44,141 bases of DNA from BJGN01 sp041159865 (GTDB taxonomy: Bacteria > Bacteroidota > Bacteroidia > Chitinophagales > Saprospiraceae), in NCBI GenBank assembly GCA_041159865.1, contig JBEAXK010000032.1, positions 1 to 44,141 on the forward strand. Direction: 5' to 3'. The notes under the pieces are model-generated. The model worked only from the letters and a program-made list of their open reading frames with translations. It was not told the DNA's origin and made no database searches. Both the position numbers and the translations under genes were made by a program. Positions 34,196 to 42,529 of the stretch are shown in pieces. Each line of letters starts with the position of its first letter. The stretch's first letter is position 1.

Positions 34196-35650
34196 TTGGA
34201 ACAGAGTAGATTAATTAAAACTATCGTGGAGCTCAACCTTAAGGAAAGAGAACAATTTAGATTATTTGTCTCCTCTCCTTACTTTAATTTGCATAAAAAA
34301 ACAACAGAATTTCTGGAAATAATTCTCAAACAATTAGAAAACGGGAAATCAGATTTATTGGAGAAGGAAAAGATTTTTAAAAAACTCTTCCCAAAAGACA
34401 AATACGAGGAACAGAAAATTCATAACCTCATGTCTGGTTTGAAAAAGTTACTTCTGCGTTTTCTAGCCCTCCAACAATATGAAAGTAAAGAAAATGTGGA
34501 AGAAATTTATGCTATGGAGTGGGCCTACAAAAGGAATCAATTTGATCTTCTTACCAATAGGGCTAAACAGTTAGAGAAAAAATTTGATCATGAAGTAATT
34601 CAGAAAACAGAGCTCACTTTTGCCAGGTATCGGTTGAATTATCTGATGGGTTATTATGGCGGACAGTTCGTCGATAGATCCAAATCAGATACCATGCAGC
34701 GAATGTTGAATTATCTGGATGCTTATTATCTGGAAGAAAAATTGCGCAATGCCTGCCATCTTACTGCCCACAAAATATTGGTGAATGCCAATTATGATTT
34801 TGGCTTACTTCCAGAGTTGTTGACTTTTATTGAAAATCATCCTAATTTATTGATTAACAATAAGGTGCTTGCTCTTTACTACACCATTCTCAAAAGTCTT
34901 CAAGATGATAATAATCCGGAACACTATCTGGCACTGAAAGAAATGCTGGGTAATTTAGATCTAAATCTCTCACCTCAGGACAGGCAGGATCTTTATAGTT
35001 TTGCTTATAATTATTGTATTTCAAAAATTAATAAAGGCGACAAAGCCTACCAAAGGGAATTATTTGAACTTTATCAAAAAGGTTTGGCTGGGGGTGACTT
35101 GCTTAATAATGGAATTATAAATGAGTGGGATTATAAAAATATTACCACTTTGGGCTGTAGCTTGAAGGAATTTGTCTGGACAGATAACTTTATTGAAGAG
35201 TTTAAAGAATATTTACCTTCACATCGAAGGGAAAATGCATATCTGTATAATCTCGGTAATCTATATTACCATAAAAAAATGTTTGATGAGGCCATTTCTG
35301 CGCTTATCAGAGTTCAATTTACAGATATTACCTATCACTTAAATACTACCTTTTTAATGTTGAGAACGTATCATGCCAAAAGGGATACAGATGCCTTACT
35401 TTCCCTTTTGGATACTTTTAGAATTTATATCATGCGAAATACCCATATTAATACGGAACAAAAAAAGGGTTACACAAATTTCTTGAGGTTTACCAAGAAA
35501 ATGGTTATGATTAAACATCAAATTGAATTTTTAGATACCAAAAAAGCTTCAACTCAATTAAAAATGCTCTTGGAACAAATAAAAACGACCGATAACATCA
35601 TTAATAAATTTTGGCTGGAAGAGGAGTGCAGTACTTTTGATACAGTTTAA
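34196..35650 (+). CDS. Helical protein of unknown function with TTG start
   Basis: 484 residues, not recognised as an enzyme. It is almost entirely alpha-helical and rich in Leu, Lys and Glu, with no signal peptide or membrane span. It opens with a compact motif LKEREQFRLFVSSPYFNLHKKTTEF; similar 'SPYFN' proteins occur as paralogous families in Saprospiraceae-like genomes (recollection, not checked). The C-terminal half (YLYNLGNLYYHKKMFDEAISAL) looks TPR-like. The TTG codon is the only start that keeps the conserved-looking N terminus; the upstream ATG at 34162 is out of frame. Its 3' end overlaps the convergent exonuclease gene by four bases. The role is unknown; a protein-protein scaffold is plausible. 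Confidence 0.8.
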   Translation: MEQSRLIKTIVELNLKEREQFRLFVSSPYFNLHKKTTEFLEIILKQLENGKSDLLEKEKIFKKLFPKDKYEEQKIHNLMSGLKKLLLRFLALQQYESKENVEEIYAMEWAYKRNQFDLLTNRAKQLEKKFDHEVIQKTELTFARYRLNYLMGYYGGQFVDRSKSDTMQRMLNYLDAYYLEEKLRNACHLTAHKILVNANYDFGLLPELLTFIENHPNLLINNKVLALYYTILKSLQDDNNPEHYLALKEMLGNLDLNLSPQDRQDLYSFAYNYCISKINKGDKAYQRELFELYQKGLAGGDLLNNGIINEWDYKNITTLGCSLKEFVWTDNFIEEFKEYLPSHRRENAYLYNLGNLYYHKKMFDEAISALIRVQFTDITYHLNTTFLMLRTYHAKRDTDALLSLLDTFRIYIMRNTHINTEQKKGYTNFLRFTKKMVMIKHQIEFLDTKKASTQLKMLLEQIKTTDNIINKFWLEEECSTFDTV

Positions 35651-36396
35651 TGAGGATCTATATTTTCGGAAAAAAATAGTTCCTCTCCTTGAAGACGCTG
35701 AAAGACCTGCATCGTAGCTAAAACATCTTTTTCGCAATATCTCGCAATTCTTTCAACGTCGTTATCTTCCCAATATACATTTCCTACCTGACTTCCGTCG
35801 ATATCATCTTTGGGAGAAGGAATATCAAAAATAGCGGTTAATAACTTTAATGAGGTATAACTTTTCCAGTCTCCAAATTTCCACATTTCCATTGTGTCAA
35901 TTAAATGAAGTAAGTCCCATGGTTTTTTCCCATGTATCTTTAGCAATTCTGGAAATGCAATTTGATGAATGATCAGCCTTCGGCAAATGAAAGGGATATC
36001 AAATTCCTTAATATTATGACCACAAAGGGCACTGATAGCTGGATTCGCATAATGTTTATTCAATAAATCGCAAAAAGACCGTAAAATATCTTCCTCGGAT
36101 TCCTGATTAAATGATTTTAATCTAACTCTGTATTGTTCAGTCTCTTTGTCTTTATAGGCAAACCCCATCGAAATACAGACTATTTTACCAAACTCAGCAC
36201 TAATAGCCGCTTTATCCCGAAAACTTGCTTGACATTGATCTTCTGAAATTTCTTCTTCAGGAATGCCATATATAGATTTTGCTTTGCGACGCCATAATTC
36301 CTTTAAGGCTGGAGAAAGTTCTGCATATTTTGAAGTTAAACAAACTGTTTCTATATCAAAAAACAATATTTTTCCTAATTCGAACGATTTAGACAT
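35647..36396 (-). CDS. PolB-like 3'-5' exonuclease
   Basis: 249 residues. The DEDD exonuclease motifs are present: ExoI ILFFDIETV, ExoII CGHNIKEFDIPFICRR and ExoIII RYCEKDVLATMQVF (YxxxD form). The segment FRDKAAISAEFGKIVCISMG is typical of the 'predicted 3'-5' exonuclease related to DNA polymerase B' family. No polymerase domain follows, so it is a stand-alone exonuclease, probably for DNA or RNA end trimming. Its stop overlaps that of the convergent 34196 gene. Confidence 0.88.
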   Translation of the reverse strand: MSKSFELGKILFFDIETVCLTSKYAELSPALKELWRRKAKSIYGIPEEEISEDQCQASFRDKAAISAEFGKIVCISMGFAYKDKETEQYRVRLKSFNQESEEDILRSFCDLLNKHYANPAISALCGHNIKEFDIPFICRRLIIHQIAFPELLKIHGKKPWDLLHLIDTMEMWKFGDWKSYTSLKLLTAIFDIPSPKDDIDGSQVGNVYWEDNDVERIARYCEKDVLATMQVFQRLQGEELFFSENIDPH

Positions 36397-36476
36397 GAAA
36401 GAGTTGTATTTTGCAAACTTGTTAAACGTATTACTTAGAATAAAGATAATTTATTTTCACTCAAAATGAAAACCCC

Positions 36477-37469
36477 ATGGATAACAATCAGTCTTCTTCC
36501 TCGAATTCAAAAAATTTGCTTCTTCTGGCAGCCATTATTATTGCTGTTCTTATTGGAATTATTATTTATCTGTTTAACAATAAACAAACACTTATTGTTG
36601 AAAATCAACAGGTTAAAACCGAACTAGATGAGACTACCCAATTAAAAGAAGAATTAGAAGCACAATACGAAGAGGCATTGGCCGATTTGGAAAGTTTGAG
36701 GGGGGAAAATGAAGCACTCAATCAACTGATCGATAACCAAAAAATGGAAATCACAGGTCAGAAAAATAGAATTTTATCCCTATTGAAAAGGTCAAATGCT
36801 TTAGATAAGGCAAAGGCTGAAATCAGTAAACTAAATGAACAGATTGCCTTCTTTAAAGAAGAAAGAGAGCGCTGGGCTTTGGAAAAAGAATCCTTACTGG
36901 CAGAAAAAAACAGACAGGATTCAATCAATCAGACCTTAAACAGCAGGTTAGATGAATCCAAACAAACCAATGATTATCTCACTTCTGTTACGAGAGATCT
37001 TACCCTGGAAAAATCAAAATTGGAAAAGGAAAAAAGTACGCTCGCGAAAAAAGTGGACAAAGCTTCTATGATTAAGACGGAAAAGATTAGTGTTAAAACA
37101 CTTCAGAAAAAAGATAATGGTAAAAATGTGAGCAGGAAAAATGCGGAAAATGTAAATTTATTAGAAATATGCTTTCTTCCATTGCCAAATGCTGCTGCTT
37201 CAGGTGACGGTGAAAAATTTAAAGTTCGGGTTATTTCTCCCAATGGGGAAACCATGAGTCTCGGTACAGGCATAGCTGTGTTTAATCAACCCGATTCTGG
37301 AGATGAAATTCAATATACTTTTGAAACAAGGGAAATTCAAAATATTGACGGAGCACAGAATGCCTGTTTTAATTGGGAACCCTCTAAAACGCTTTCTGCA
37401 GGTAGTTATAAACTGGAGATTTACAATAAAGGATATCTTGCGGGTTCAACTAGCTTTTCCCTTAAATAA
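36477..37469 (+). CDS. Membrane-anchored coiled-coil protein
   Basis: 330 residues. A Ser/Asn-rich start is followed by one membrane span (LLLLAAIIIAVLIGIIIYLF, residues 14-33), then a long coiled coil (about 40-200) with Glu/Lys/Leu heptads. After a basic linker (about 200-225) comes a beta-rich C-terminal domain (NLLEICFLPLPNAAASGDGEK to YKLEIYNKGYLAGSTSFSLK). No enzymatic motif is visible. The topology suggests a cell-envelope protein with the coiled coil reaching into the periplasm. The family is known to me only as hypothetical in Bacteroidota. The DUF2452 gene follows 51 bases downstream. Confidence 0.82.
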   Translation: MDNNQSSSSNSKNLLLLAAIIIAVLIGIIIYLFNNKQTLIVENQQVKTELDETTQLKEELEAQYEEALADLESLRGENEALNQLIDNQKMEITGQKNRILSLLKRSNALDKAKAEISKLNEQIAFFKEERERWALEKESLLAEKNRQDSINQTLNSRLDESKQTNDYLTSVTRDLTLEKSKLEKEKSTLAKKVDKASMIKTEKISVKTLQKKDNGKNVSRKNAENVNLLEICFLPLPNAAASGDGEKFKVRVISPNGETMSLGTGIAVFNQPDSGDEIQYTFETREIQNIDGAQNACFNWEPSKTLSAGSYKLEIYNKGYLAGSTSFSLK

Positions 37470-37520
37470 ACGCCTTTCGTAAACTTACTTGTGCCTCTTT
37501 TGTTATCGGTTAAAAAATAA

Positions 37521-37973
37521 ATGGAACAAGAAGAATTCGTAAACCCGATAGATAAGGATAAGGTAGCATTGGAACCACACTTGCTACCTTATTCTCATTC
37601 CGTAGGTGGAGTGGTTATTAAACCTACGGATAAAGGAAGGATTAAAGGCAGAGCTGTAACCTCCATGTATCAGCAAACTGATATTCAGCTGGGGCAATTG
37701 AGAAAACAAATTGAATTATTAGCGAAACAGGCAGATGATATCAGAAAAAGAGTACTCATCTCTGAAAAAATTTATGAAGCTGAAATGGCTTTCCAGCCCC
37801 TCGTAGGTTTTGTTTATCACCTTTATGCCAAAAGAAACGGATTATTCGTGCTTTCTATGATCGCTCCAGAGGAATGGGGGGCAAATCCACCTTATATATT
37901 TCAGGCTACGGTTAAACTTTTTGCAGATCATACCTGGGAAATTTTAACCACTGGAGATGATTTTTTGCTTTAA
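37521..37973 (+). CDS. DUF2452 family protein
   Basis: 150 residues. The N-terminal NPIDKDKVALEPHLLPYSHSVGG and the following KPTDKGRIKGRAVTSMYQQT, with the helical QIELLAKQADDIRKRVLISEKIYEAEM and a C-terminal LSMIAPEEWG segment, match DUF2452. The family is soluble and of unknown function. It may be co-transcribed with the coiled-coil gene upstream. Confidence 0.85.
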   Translation: MEQEEFVNPIDKDKVALEPHLLPYSHSVGGVVIKPTDKGRIKGRAVTSMYQQTDIQLGQLRKQIELLAKQADDIRKRVLISEKIYEAEMAFQPLVGFVYHLYAKRNGLFVLSMIAPEEWGANPPYIFQATVKLFADHTWEILTTGDDFLL

Positions 37974-38164
37974 TGTGATCTTTTTGAAAAAAATATATAA
38001 TAATTTTTTTTAATTTTTAGCCAATTTAAATTATTTTTCAAGATAAATTTTAATACTAAAATGTTGATAATCAAAATATTAATTAATTATAAGTTTGTAT
38101 TTTTAATACAGTAATTAATAAAATTGTACTTATTCCGCCGAAGAATTACCCTCATATTTGAATC

Positions 38165-38332
38165 ATGAAAGGAATCAATGGTAAACGAACCGAAATTGAT
38201 CCTGACATCTGGTGATAATTTCACCCTCAAAATGTATCAGACTCTGTGGTGTCAAAAGTGACACTATATGGTATGTAGATAGCCTCTCAAAGCTCTTTTC
38301 AAGCCGGTTGGATCCACCTTCCGGCTTTTTTT
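38165..38332 (+). ncRNA. Candidate small RNA with stem-loops and a terminator
   Basis: The 377-base gap 37974-38350 is extremely AT-rich to about 38125, then changes composition. From 38165 there are three successive hairpins: GGTGA/TCACC (38211-38225), GTGTCA/TGACAC (38249-38264) and the terminator at 38301. A near-consensus -7 box CATATTTG lies at 38153-38160, and a TAAGTTTG at 38090-38097 is an alternative. The only frame, a 16-codon ATG frame at 38165, ends in tandem stops. The family is not recognised. Confidence 0.35.
38301..38332 (+). terminator. Intrinsic terminator in the 37974-38350 gap
   Basis: AAGCCGG (38301-38307) pairs with CCGGCTT (38321-38327), with an inner GGT/ACC pairing, followed by a T-run. 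It is 328 bases after the DUF2452 stop, unusually far for that gene, which suggests a separate transcript. Confidence 0.75.
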
Positions 38333-38350
38333 ATTTCTCAAAGGTAGTAA

Positions 38351-38722
38351 TTAATTCCTTATGACCTTAAAGTATGGCCATACTTTTGGGATAAATATAA
38401 TTAAACCTATGATAAAGGTGGTTATGGATAATATGAGTACACTTCCCGCCGCTAAATCTTTTATTTGTCCTGCTTTAATATGATAGTCAGGTGAAATAAA
38501 ATCTATAATGAATTCTATAGTTGTATTCAGACACTCTGCAAATAAAACCAGGCCAATACAAGCAATCAAAACCACCCATTCCAAGGATGAAATATGAAAT
38601 ATCCAGCCCATGATGCATACAATGAGTGCCATATATCCATGGTAATGTGCATTTTTTTGACTGCTGAATAAAATTCTGATACCTTTTATAGCATAAGACA
38701 GACTAAACAAAAAACGTTTCAT
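38351..38722 (-). CDS. dgkA: Diacylglycerol/undecaprenol kinase (DgkA family)
   Basis: 123 residues, the usual length for the small integral-membrane kinase. An N-terminal amphipathic part (FSLSYAIKGIRILFSSQKNAHYH) is followed by three spans. The active-site Glu motif AECLNTTIEFIIDF and the nucleotide-contacting KDLAAGSVL are intact. It phosphorylates diacylglycerol or undecaprenol in the inner membrane. The start overlaps the end region of the lamin-tail gene (stop and start read TAATATG), indicating translational coupling. Confidence 0.9.
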   Translation of the reverse strand: MKRFLFSLSYAIKGIRILFSSQKNAHYHGYMALIVCIMGWIFHISSLEWVVLIACIGLVLFAECLNTTIEFIIDFISPDYHIKAGQIKDLAAGSVLILSITTFIIGLIIFIPKVWPYFKVIRN

Positions 38723-38723
38723 A

Positions 38724-41273
38724 TTATTCCAGATTACTTAATAATTTTATCACCCTTCTTACCCCATTTGCCTGAAGGATTTCAATCCACCAGATATAAT
38801 GGCCATTTGCCAGGATACCTTCATTTTCATTTTTACCACTCCAGAATATTTCATCTTTATTTCCCAAAATCTGATTTTTAACTAAATAGTTAACTTCATT
38901 CCCAAAGGTATCAAAAATGCGAATATTTAACTGGCTTCCGCTATATTCGGAATCAATTTTGCAATATTGAACCTGATTTATACCATTAAATGAAATAGGT
39001 TCTAAAAGCGCTTTCTCTTTCAACAGACTTTGTTCTTTTCCAGAGGAGGTATTTTCCTTTCCAGGACTGGCACCTGTTCTAAATCCAGCAGCACTTGCCC
39101 AGCTTTTATCAATCTGTCCATTGCTTTGTGCTCCTTTTCTTTCTAAAGAGATGCCTGTCGTCGATTTTAACCAGGGAGAGTGCCAGTTTTTATCGTAAAT
39201 AATATTATCCATTTCATTTGTTCCATGATAGAGGGATGTACTTCCCTGCAATCGGCTAAGATTTGGTATTTTTCCTTCAATAATATGACTTTTGTCTGCC
39301 GTATTTCCATATTGTGCCGATAAGGCAGGTGGATTTTCTGTAATAGCATAAGGCTCAAAAGGAAACAATATGCGATGAGGATACTTTACCTCATTTAGAT
39401 TACCCCAGTGAATGTCATTGAAATCGATTGGATATTGGGTGTTCGCCTGAACTTCGATAAATGGTTTTTGATAGGCGAGGGGGTCAAATAATATTTCGTT
39501 AATAAATATTTTCTCCCCAATTTCGGGTTTTTCAGGAAGTCCAATGCGGATTGTCTGTGGCTGATTATTCTCTTGATCTAAACAATTTTTCAATCCTTTT
39601 AAAAGAGAAAATTGGTAAGTCTTCTTCGCAACAAGAGGTTCTTTTAAAGTAATAATCCATTTATTTGGCTCAATACCAGCGAAAATTTTATCTGGAACCA
39701 GGCTGGATGAACTGAAAAGTTGAATTTCTCTCTCGAAGGGACTGTTTAAAGGCATGGTCGCAAAAAAGTGGAGCGTATCTGGAGAAAAAGGAAAAATATG
39801 GTCTATCACTGGCTCAAATATGGGCAGCGGTAGCTCTTGAACATTATTTTTTAAACCAACGGAGTTTCCTGATTCATGGGTACAAAGAGTCCAGTTTAAG
39901 ATACAATCTGATAAATGGGTAATACTCCTTCTCTCCAGCGATTTTCCTGTCGATAAAGAATGGTCCCATTTTGGAAAATGACCATAATTCATCCGGTCGA
40001 TTGAAATTCCTTTATAGGTTATTTCAATAAATCCACCCGAATTGGGTAAGGAAGGAAAATTTGAAGCGCCATATTTAGATTGATTTTCCAAAAAATAAAG
40101 ACTATCTTTTAGATTGTACAAAATATAATACGCATTTGGGGAAATAAAAAAGTCAGGTAATTCAAGAATGCTTTTATTAACAATTAATTTGAATGCTGTA
40201 AGTTGCAAGGTCTGAGAAGTACGATTATAAATTTCTATAAATTCACCTTGTTTCCCACTGTTCGGTATAGCTAATATTTCTGATATGAGGAGGTCTCCAG
40301 GATTTGGAGCTGATCCTTCTCTTCGTTCAAAAGTAAAGTAAAAGGGATTTTTATTTTTACTTTTATCTATGATGGTACCTCGAAACTGATGAATGTCATT
40401 TGGTTTTATCGAATCAAAATGAATTTCCAGTAAATAAGGATTCAGCGTGTCAAGCAAAGGAGGATATAGTTTAAGGTCTTTTCCTTTTGCATCTTTTAAC
40501 TGAAAGTCTACCTGATAATTGGTTAATAAATCTAATGGTTTTGAAAAATATATGTTTAATTGTTCAGGCGACTTTAATAACCATTTTTCAACAACAGGTA
40601 AGGATTCGTCGGGTAATAATCCGTCCATCTTCCAGTTGTCAAAACTAAATTGTTTGGAACGGCTGGCGGTATAAGTTAGTAGAAGGCCTGTATAAAAGGA
40701 AGTCAGGTCTTCTGTACCTTTATAGGTGAAGGCAATATTCCAGCTTTGTGAGGTATCGGCTTTTGTAAAAACAGTCCATTGACTGTTTTCATTTAGGGTT
40801 ACCCTTAGGGAAGATTTAAAAGTACTTCCAGTAAAGAGACCTGGTTCACTTTGTGCCAGCAAATTTTTTTGCTTATCCTTTTGTCTGAAAAGACGTAATT
40901 TATCCTGATTTCCAGTTTCCCCTCCAAATTGTAAAAACCAGGCATTTTCGGAAGTACTTATATTCGGTTGAGAGGAGGCTAAAAAAAAGGTAAGATTGTT
41001 TTGGGGAGAAGGAGAAAAATCAAGGGATACCTGAATCTCCCAAAGGAGGGATTGCCCTTTTTTTATTGGGGTATATCGGATAATTTGTGTTTCGTTTTGA
41101 CTTGCTGGAAAAATATGATTCAAATAGAGTCTTTTATTTAAAATACTAAATCTTGACACATTTCCTTCAAAATAGGATGGAATGAATTGATTATCAAATG
41201 TTTCTACCCAAGAAACTGATTGAGCGGATAAAATTTTCAGACCAAAGGCAAATAAAAAAATAGGGACTTTCAT
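38724..41273 (-). CDS. Large secreted protein with lamin-tail domain
   Basis: 849 residues with a signal peptide (MKVPIFLFAFGLKILSAQ). The N-terminal 215 residues look like a lectin/LamG-like beta region (FDNQFIPSYFEGNVSRF). SbsA-type Ig-like segments flank a lamin-tail domain near 325-420 (GDLLISEILAIPNSGKQGEF, then IEIYNRTSQTLQL). A second degenerate copy follows later (GEKIFINEILFDPLAYQKPF). The end is FlgD-like: DTFGNEV, FWSGKNENEGILANGHYIWW. No classical T9SS type A signature is obvious. A surface or periplasmic role is likely; the ligand is unknown. It is co-transcribed with dgkA. Confidence 0.82.
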   Translation of the reverse strand: MKVPIFLFAFGLKILSAQSVSWVETFDNQFIPSYFEGNVSRFSILNKRLYLNHIFPASQNETQIIRYTPIKKGQSLLWEIQVSLDFSPSPQNNLTFFLASSQPNISTSENAWFLQFGGETGNQDKLRLFRQKDKQKNLLAQSEPGLFTGSTFKSSLRVTLNENSQWTVFTKADTSQSWNIAFTYKGTEDLTSFYTGLLLTYTASRSKQFSFDNWKMDGLLPDESLPVVEKWLLKSPEQLNIYFSKPLDLLTNYQVDFQLKDAKGKDLKLYPPLLDTLNPYLLEIHFDSIKPNDIHQFRGTIIDKSKNKNPFYFTFERREGSAPNPGDLLISEILAIPNSGKQGEFIEIYNRTSQTLQLTAFKLIVNKSILELPDFFISPNAYYILYNLKDSLYFLENQSKYGASNFPSLPNSGGFIEITYKGISIDRMNYGHFPKWDHSLSTGKSLERRSITHLSDCILNWTLCTHESGNSVGLKNNVQELPLPIFEPVIDHIFPFSPDTLHFFATMPLNSPFEREIQLFSSSSLVPDKIFAGIEPNKWIITLKEPLVAKKTYQFSLLKGLKNCLDQENNQPQTIRIGLPEKPEIGEKIFINEILFDPLAYQKPFIEVQANTQYPIDFNDIHWGNLNEVKYPHRILFPFEPYAITENPPALSAQYGNTADKSHIIEGKIPNLSRLQGSTSLYHGTNEMDNIIYDKNWHSPWLKSTTGISLERKGAQSNGQIDKSWASAAGFRTGASPGKENTSSGKEQSLLKEKALLEPISFNGINQVQYCKIDSEYSGSQLNIRIFDTFGNEVNYLVKNQILGNKDEIFWSGKNENEGILANGHYIWWIEILQANGVRRVIKLLSNLE

Positions 41274-41306
41274 ACCTCACGTGTTAATGAAATAAAAGAA
41301 TGCGAT

Positions 41307-41314
41307 TATATTTG
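41307..41314 (+). promoter_or_regulatory. Possible -7 box (TATATTTG) upstream of asd
   Basis: An exact TAnnTTTG match on the plus strand. It is 116 bases before the asd start, implying a long leader, and there is no clear -33 element. Chance is possible in AT-rich DNA. Confidence 0.3.
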
Positions 41315-41429
41315 TCCCCTAATTAATGATGGCTGCAATATCTGACCTTTTTAAGGAGTTATCAAGTCATTTTTACGTAAAAAACAATTTGTCCTAACCT
41401 GCATTTTTAAAAATTATAAAAATTAGAAC

Positions 41430-42428
41430 ATGAAATTAGCAGTAGTTGGTGTAACTGGTTTAGTGGGTAATGTCGTTTTAGAAGTATTGCAGGAAAGGAA
41501 TTTTCCTATCACCACTTTTATTCCCGTTGCATCGTCAAGATCGGTCGGAATTAAAATATCTTTCAAAGGGGTGGACTATCCTGTTGTTTCCATGGAAGAC
41601 GCCATCACAGCTAAACCTGACATAGCTATCTTTTCTGCTGGTGGTGAAACCTCCCTTCAATGGGCACCCAAATTTGCAGAAGTGGGGACTATTGTTGTAG
41701 ACAATTCTTCTGCCTGGCGGATGAATCCAAATCATAAATTGATAGTACCAGAAATTAATGCGGACAGTTTAACCTCAAATGACCGTATTATTGCCAACCC
41801 AAATTGTTCGACCATTCAAATGGTTGTGGCTCTTGCTCCGCTGCACAAAAAATTAAAAGTGAATAGAATTGTTGTTTCAACGTACCAGTCAATTACCGGT
41901 ACGGGCATGAAAGCAGTGAAGCAATATCAGCTGGAAAAAAAGGGATTTGTTCCTAAACCAGAGGAAATGGCTTATCATTATCCAATTTTTGAAAATTGTA
42001 TACCACAATGTGATGTATTTTTGGATAACGGATATACGAAAGAGGAAATGAAACTAGTGCTGGAAACAAAAAAAATTATGCGGGATGATTCCATTAAGGT
42101 AACCGCGACTGCCGTTAGAGTTCCAGTTCTAGGGGGGCATTCAGAATCCATAAATGTTGAATTTGAGCGAGATTTTGAATTATCAAAGGTAAAAGAATGG
42201 TTATCCGAGGCTCCTGGTGTTTTTCTTTCAGATGATCCGGCAGCGTTCCAATATCCCATGCCGTTATGGAGTAAGGGAAAAGATAGCGTATTTGTTGGAA
42301 GATTGAGAAGGGATGAATCGGCACCAAACACGCTGAATATGTGGGTAACTGCTGATAATTTACGCAAAGGTGCTGCGACAAATGCCATTCAAATAGCGGA
42401 ATATCTCATTGAAAATGGCTTGGTTTAA
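41430..42428 (+). CDS. asd: Aspartate-semialdehyde dehydrogenase
   Basis: 332 residues, the expected size. The NADP-binding motif is GVTGLVGNVVLEVLQERNFP. The catalytic Cys is in NPNCSTIQMV. The SITGTGMKAV loop and VRVPVLGGHSESINVEF with the catalytic His are present. It reduces aspartyl phosphate to aspartate semialdehyde for lysine/diaminopimelate, threonine and methionine synthesis. It is followed by a separate promoter-like element. Confidence 0.95.
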   Translation: MKLAVVGVTGLVGNVVLEVLQERNFPITTFIPVASSRSVGIKISFKGVDYPVVSMEDAITAKPDIAIFSAGGETSLQWAPKFAEVGTIVVDNSSAWRMNPNHKLIVPEINADSLTSNDRIIANPNCSTIQMVVALAPLHKKLKVNRIVVSTYQSITGTGMKAVKQYQLEKKGFVPKPEEMAYHYPIFENCIPQCDVFLDNGYTKEEMKLVLETKKIMRDDSIKVTATAVRVPVLGGHSESINVEFERDFELSKVKEWLSEAPGVFLSDDPAAFQYPMPLWSKGKDSVFVGRLRRDESAPNTLNMWVTADNLRKGAATNAIQIAEYLIENGLV

Positions 42429-42469
42429 CCTTTCCGGAAATGGGATGTTCATTATTAAATAACTTATTG

Positions 42470-42477
42470 TATTTTTG
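42470..42477 (+). promoter_or_regulatory. Candidate -7 box (TATTTTTG) for the coiled-coil gene at 42530
   Basis: TATTTTTG fits TAnnTTTG, 53 bases before the ATG at 42530. The -33 element is weak. Confidence 0.4.
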
Positions 42478-42529
42478 AAAAATAGTTATACACTCACTTT
42501 AGTTTAGATTCAGAAAACGGGTACACATC

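Noticed and set aside
38165..38215. 16-codon peptide MKGINGKRTEIDPDIW as a small gene
   Set aside because: It ends at tandem stops, lies within a candidate structured RNA, and has no recognisable homologue by eye.
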